In this document: piece by piece, positions 61,402 through 64,000 of the stretch | How positions within the stretch are numbered: position 1 is the stretch's first letter | How the letters are laid out: each line of letters opens with the position of its first letter | Source of the DNA: Tiliqua scincoides | Taxonomy: Eukaryota; Chordata; Lepidosauria; Squamata; Scincidae | Direction: 5' to 3' | Assembly (NCBI RefSeq): GCF_035046505.1 | Contig: NC_089823.1 | Location: forward strand, 34,396,388 to 34,460,387 | Length of the DNA stretch: 64,000 bases | Notes under the pieces: model-generated | Seen by the model: only the letters and a program-made list of their open reading frames with translations | Databases searched by the model: none | Told to the model about the DNA's origin: nothing | Program-made: the position numbers and the translations under genes

Positions 61402-61549
61402 GAAAAGAAACAAGAGTTATATTTGAGCAAAGTCTCAAATTTGAGGTCCACATTGCAGAATTCAGCAGTATAGATTCATTAAGGCCAGTACATCAGAAAA
61501 ATGATACATGTAGTCCTGTACATATCAACTGTCTGCATCACAAGAGACC

Positions 61550-61720
61550 TCAAGATCCATAGTTGGCTTCATCAAATGCCTTCCTGGCCCGCTTCAGCTC
61601 TTCATTCATCGTTAGCAAGTCTTTGACCCGAGCAAACTTCCGTGGGTCCTTGCGGATCAAGAAGACAATATCTTCAACCTGCACTCGACCTTGCCGTCCA
61701 ATTGACATTGCTTTGTGAGT
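61550..61720 (-). CDS. TAF13: TAF13 last exon with stop
   Basis: THKAMSIGRQGRVQVEDIVF through EANYGS and TGA. Acceptor TCTAATAG. Confidence 0.96.
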   Translation of the reverse strand, partial: THKAMSIGRQGRVQVEDIVFLIRKDPRKFARVKDLLTMNEELKRARKAFDEANYGS

Positions 61721-63273
61721 CTATTAGAAGCATCAAACAAAATCAATTTGAATTGGGATAGGAGAAAAAAAGTTCAATCCAACAGAGAAGTCAACAATTC
61801 TCTATTTCTAGATAGGATGATAAAAACCATGATACAAAATTATTGGTGAGCTGTACACAGTGTGTATCTGTCTCACTGAAAGTGTCACCTGCCTTGGCCG
61901 GTTTCTACCAGTTCATGAATTCCAAGGTTTACCACCACCCTATGCAACTACTTAATTATCAAGTAAAATCCCTTTTCTGATACATGCTTCTTTTCTAGAT
62001 GTACTTTTCCCATCAAAAATCATTTCCCACTGCCTCAGAACTGAGGAAAATATGCAGAGTCAGCTTATGTTACTTCTCTCACTAAGCGATCTGTTATATA
62101 TTGAACACAAATTAATGACTAGTATCAAGAAAAAAAAGATAACATTTAGGAAAGGCTCACATAGCAAATGGCCTCTAGTGGAAGACTGCTAGAGTATACA
62201 GTAGATGCAATTCTTCCTGCCAAGCATTCTTCGAAAGAAAGAAACCACATTGTCAGCACAGTCTCCACCATGCTTGCTGCACAAAGTGGCCCGATCAACA
62301 GTTGCATTTTGTGCACTCCTTTAGAACTCTAAGAATCAAGGAACACAAACTACATCACAAAAAGAGAGTCTCCAGATCTCACCCAGTTTGGGATAATGTA
62401 AAAGCATGCCGGTAGAGTAGGACCTACCATTTCTGTGATAAACTCTATGACCAGGTCTTCAAGAATATCCACTGACTCTGTGTAGGGGTTCTGATCATCT
62501 CCAAATCCATACATCATGCATCTCACTGCGGAATCAAAAGACCTGCAGAGTGAAAGGGAATCTTCCGCTGTGTCTGAAAGATTTATAAACTATTCACTGA
62601 TCTCTTAGTAAGAGCAACTAAGCAGCAACTTTTTAAATTATATATAACTCTCAGTGCTAAGAGAGGCATGGCATCTGCAACCTCCTATTTATTTACTAAT
62701 GTAAAATGATACACTAGCCATTCCAGAAGATATCTAATAAAATGCCTTTTTGCCACACACCTATTTCTCAAGGCATTTAGATAACCTGTGGTGGGGGAAC
62801 AGAAAAGTGCTCCCTGGTCCTGCCCCCAGACTGCATTCAGCAGAAGGTTCAAAACAGGACTCTAATGTAGCCTTAGCTATGTAATCGGGAACCCTAACTG
62901 CACAAGGTTCCAATTGCATAGAGACACCCAAGTGCAAGAAGGTTCCCATCTCAGACCTTCTAACCAACACACAGGGGTCAAGTGGTGAATGTGCAGGAGC
63001 ACTGCTGCTGGAGGCAGTTCTGGCAGCTACAGTCCACTTGCCCCACAATGTTTGCTGAACACATGCGGAATCCAGAAGGGCTACAGAGACACTAGCATTT
63101 AAAAAAACAAAAAAACCTTATGATGGGGAAAGAGAAAATTCTTTGAAAGGGAAGAAGGAGTGTGGAGGGTACAAACCTCACAGCAGAAACTTACATTCTT
63201 TGGAGAATAGCCTCTTCCTTTTGCCCTGCCCACCATCTGGGCCTCCTCCAGCCTCCTCAGTGTCCTCTTCAAA
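61550..63273 (-). CDS. TAF13: TFIID subunit 13 TAF13, last three coding exons (partial at window edge)
   Basis: TAF13 is a histone-fold subunit of TFIID that pairs with TAF11 in the nucleus. Exons 63273-63195, 62525-62428 and 61720-61550 join to 348 nt: 115 residues and a stop. Landmarks are GKRKRLFSKE, RCMMYGFGDDQNPYTESVDI, EDIVFLIRKDPRKFARVKDL and the end DEANYGS. Human TAF13 is 124 residues, so only the first 9 or so are missing; that small exon must lie right of the window, as no matching exon is seen between 63274 and 64000. Introns and near-identity show this is the working gene, not a retrocopy. It faces NEPRO tail to tail. Confidence 0.96.
62428..62525 (-). CDS. TAF13: TAF13 histone-fold exon
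   Basis: RCMMYGFGDDQNPYTESVDI, then LEDLVIEFITEM. Acceptor ATTCCGCAG keeps the Leu split with the previous exon; donor GTAGGT. Confidence 0.95.
63195..63273 (-). CDS. TAF13: TAF13 exon with acidic N-terminal region
   Basis: FEEDTEEAGGGPDGGQGKRK then RLFSKE. Acceptor CTTTTTAG, donor AAT|GTAAGT, phase 1 out. Confidence 0.92.
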
Positions 63274-63340
63274 CTAAAAAGAGAACAAAAATCAAGAAAA
63301 AGAATGGAATGGAAATGCAGTCCAAGCAAGCCTAAACTTA

Positions 63341-63418
63341 ACAGCCCAATCCTATGCATGTTGACCCATAGGCAAGTCCCACTGAATTCAATATGACTCA
63401 CTACCAGCTAAGTACAGA
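63341..63418. mobile_element. Palindromic MITE copy, partial
   Basis: CCCAATCCTATGCATGTTGA, GGCAAGTCCCACTGAATTCA. Confidence 0.68.
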
Positions 63419-63701
63419 TTTGACACTGTGTTGGGGAGTGTCATGTGTGCATTCCTTGGCCCAGTGCATATGACTTCCGGCAGCAGCCACTACCATGCCA
63501 CTAGTGCATAGGCAGCGAGTCCAGATGAGATTGGAAAATGTAAGATCCCAGGAAATTTCTGGGCCCCTCCTTTGGCTCCTGGGTCCCCTTTATGATACTG
63601 CCCCCCCCATGGGCCCTGCCTGTGGTTGACTGATAAGTAACTTCCATGGTGGTCATTGGGGCTTTCTCCCCCACCAAGTGTGTTTGGGGCTGCAGTCTTA
63701 A

Positions 63702-63774
63702 AGCCATTTCTGCCCAACATTGCATATATGCAACAGGGATCAATGTGTACATTTGTGGGCTGGGCAAAAATGGG
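63702..63774. mobile_element. 73-bp TTAA micro-MITE, copy 4
   Basis: TTAA at 63698-63701 and 63775-63778. Confidence 0.75.
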
Positions 63775-63786
63775 TTAATCTACCTA

Positions 63787-64000
63787 TATATAAGAACAGC
63801 CTCACAGGATCAAACCAAAGGTCCATCTAGTCCCAGCTTCCATACCTCACAGTGACCCACCAGATGCCTCAGGGAGCACACAAAACAAGAGATGTGCATC
63901 CTGGTGCCCTCCCTTTCATCTGGCATTCAGGGATAGCCTAAAATCAGGAGGTTGCACATACCCATCACAGCTTGTAACCCATGATGGACTTTTCCTCCAG
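63787..64000 (-). mobile_element. CR1 LINE 3' end running off the window
   Basis: Reverse tail: ATAAGAACAGCCTCACAGGA, GTCCATCTAGTCCCAGCTTC, ending in the EEKSIMGY coding region. Confidence 0.88.

Noticed and set aside
1-64000. CRISPR arrays, operons, ribosome binding sites, tRNA or rRNA genes
   Set aside because: This is vertebrate nuclear DNA; the only tRNA-like sequences are SINE heads, and repeats are dispersed, not spaced arrays.

Overview
The window is nuclear DNA of a squamate reptile (lizard or snake). The evidence is a tRNA-derived SINE with a BovB-like 3' tail (Sauria SINE type), CR1 LINE tails with repeats of the octamer ATGTTCTT, many hAT-type elements, and vertebrate genes split by GT-AG introns. 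Most open reading frames are chance frames. Real coding sequence lies only in the right-hand 29 kb.

Layout. 1-35 kb is a gene-poor stretch full of transposon fossils (hAT elements with 8-bp target duplications, CR1 tails, a Sauria SINE, a 5'-truncated LINE, a probable solo LTR, small palindromic MITEs). It also holds several repeat-free, AT/homeobox-motif-rich blocks that look like conserved non-coding elements. 35.3-48.0 kb, minus strand, carries a complete 13-exon gene for a compact 507-residue Spire-family protein (KIND domain, WH2-like actin motifs, C-terminal FYVE-like zinc module). All exon phases agree and no stop interrupts it. It is clearly not a typical SPIRE1 or SPIRE2 and is the most interesting object here. 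49.4-59.9 kb, plus strand, is NEPRO (C3orf17), nine coding exons, 536 residues. 61.5-63.3 kb, minus strand, holds the last three coding exons of TAF13, whose first exon lies beyond the window.

Relations. The Spire-like gene and NEPRO are head to head (about 1.46 kb between start codons), with one CpG island at NEPRO exon 1. NEPRO and TAF13 are tail to tail, about 1.7 kb apart. NEPRO exon 1 with its CpG island interrupts one unit of a run of about eight copies of a small palindromic element. The three proteins act in unrelated processes: actin nucleation/vesicle transport, nucleolar RNA processing, and TFIID transcription initiation.

Other notable structure: a 73-bp TTAA-flanked micro-MITE in four copies, one sitting exactly at a TTAA inside an old CR1; several nested insertions that order element ages; and a 622-bp fold-back element in a NEPRO intron. 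All comparisons with human proteins are from memory, not from a search.
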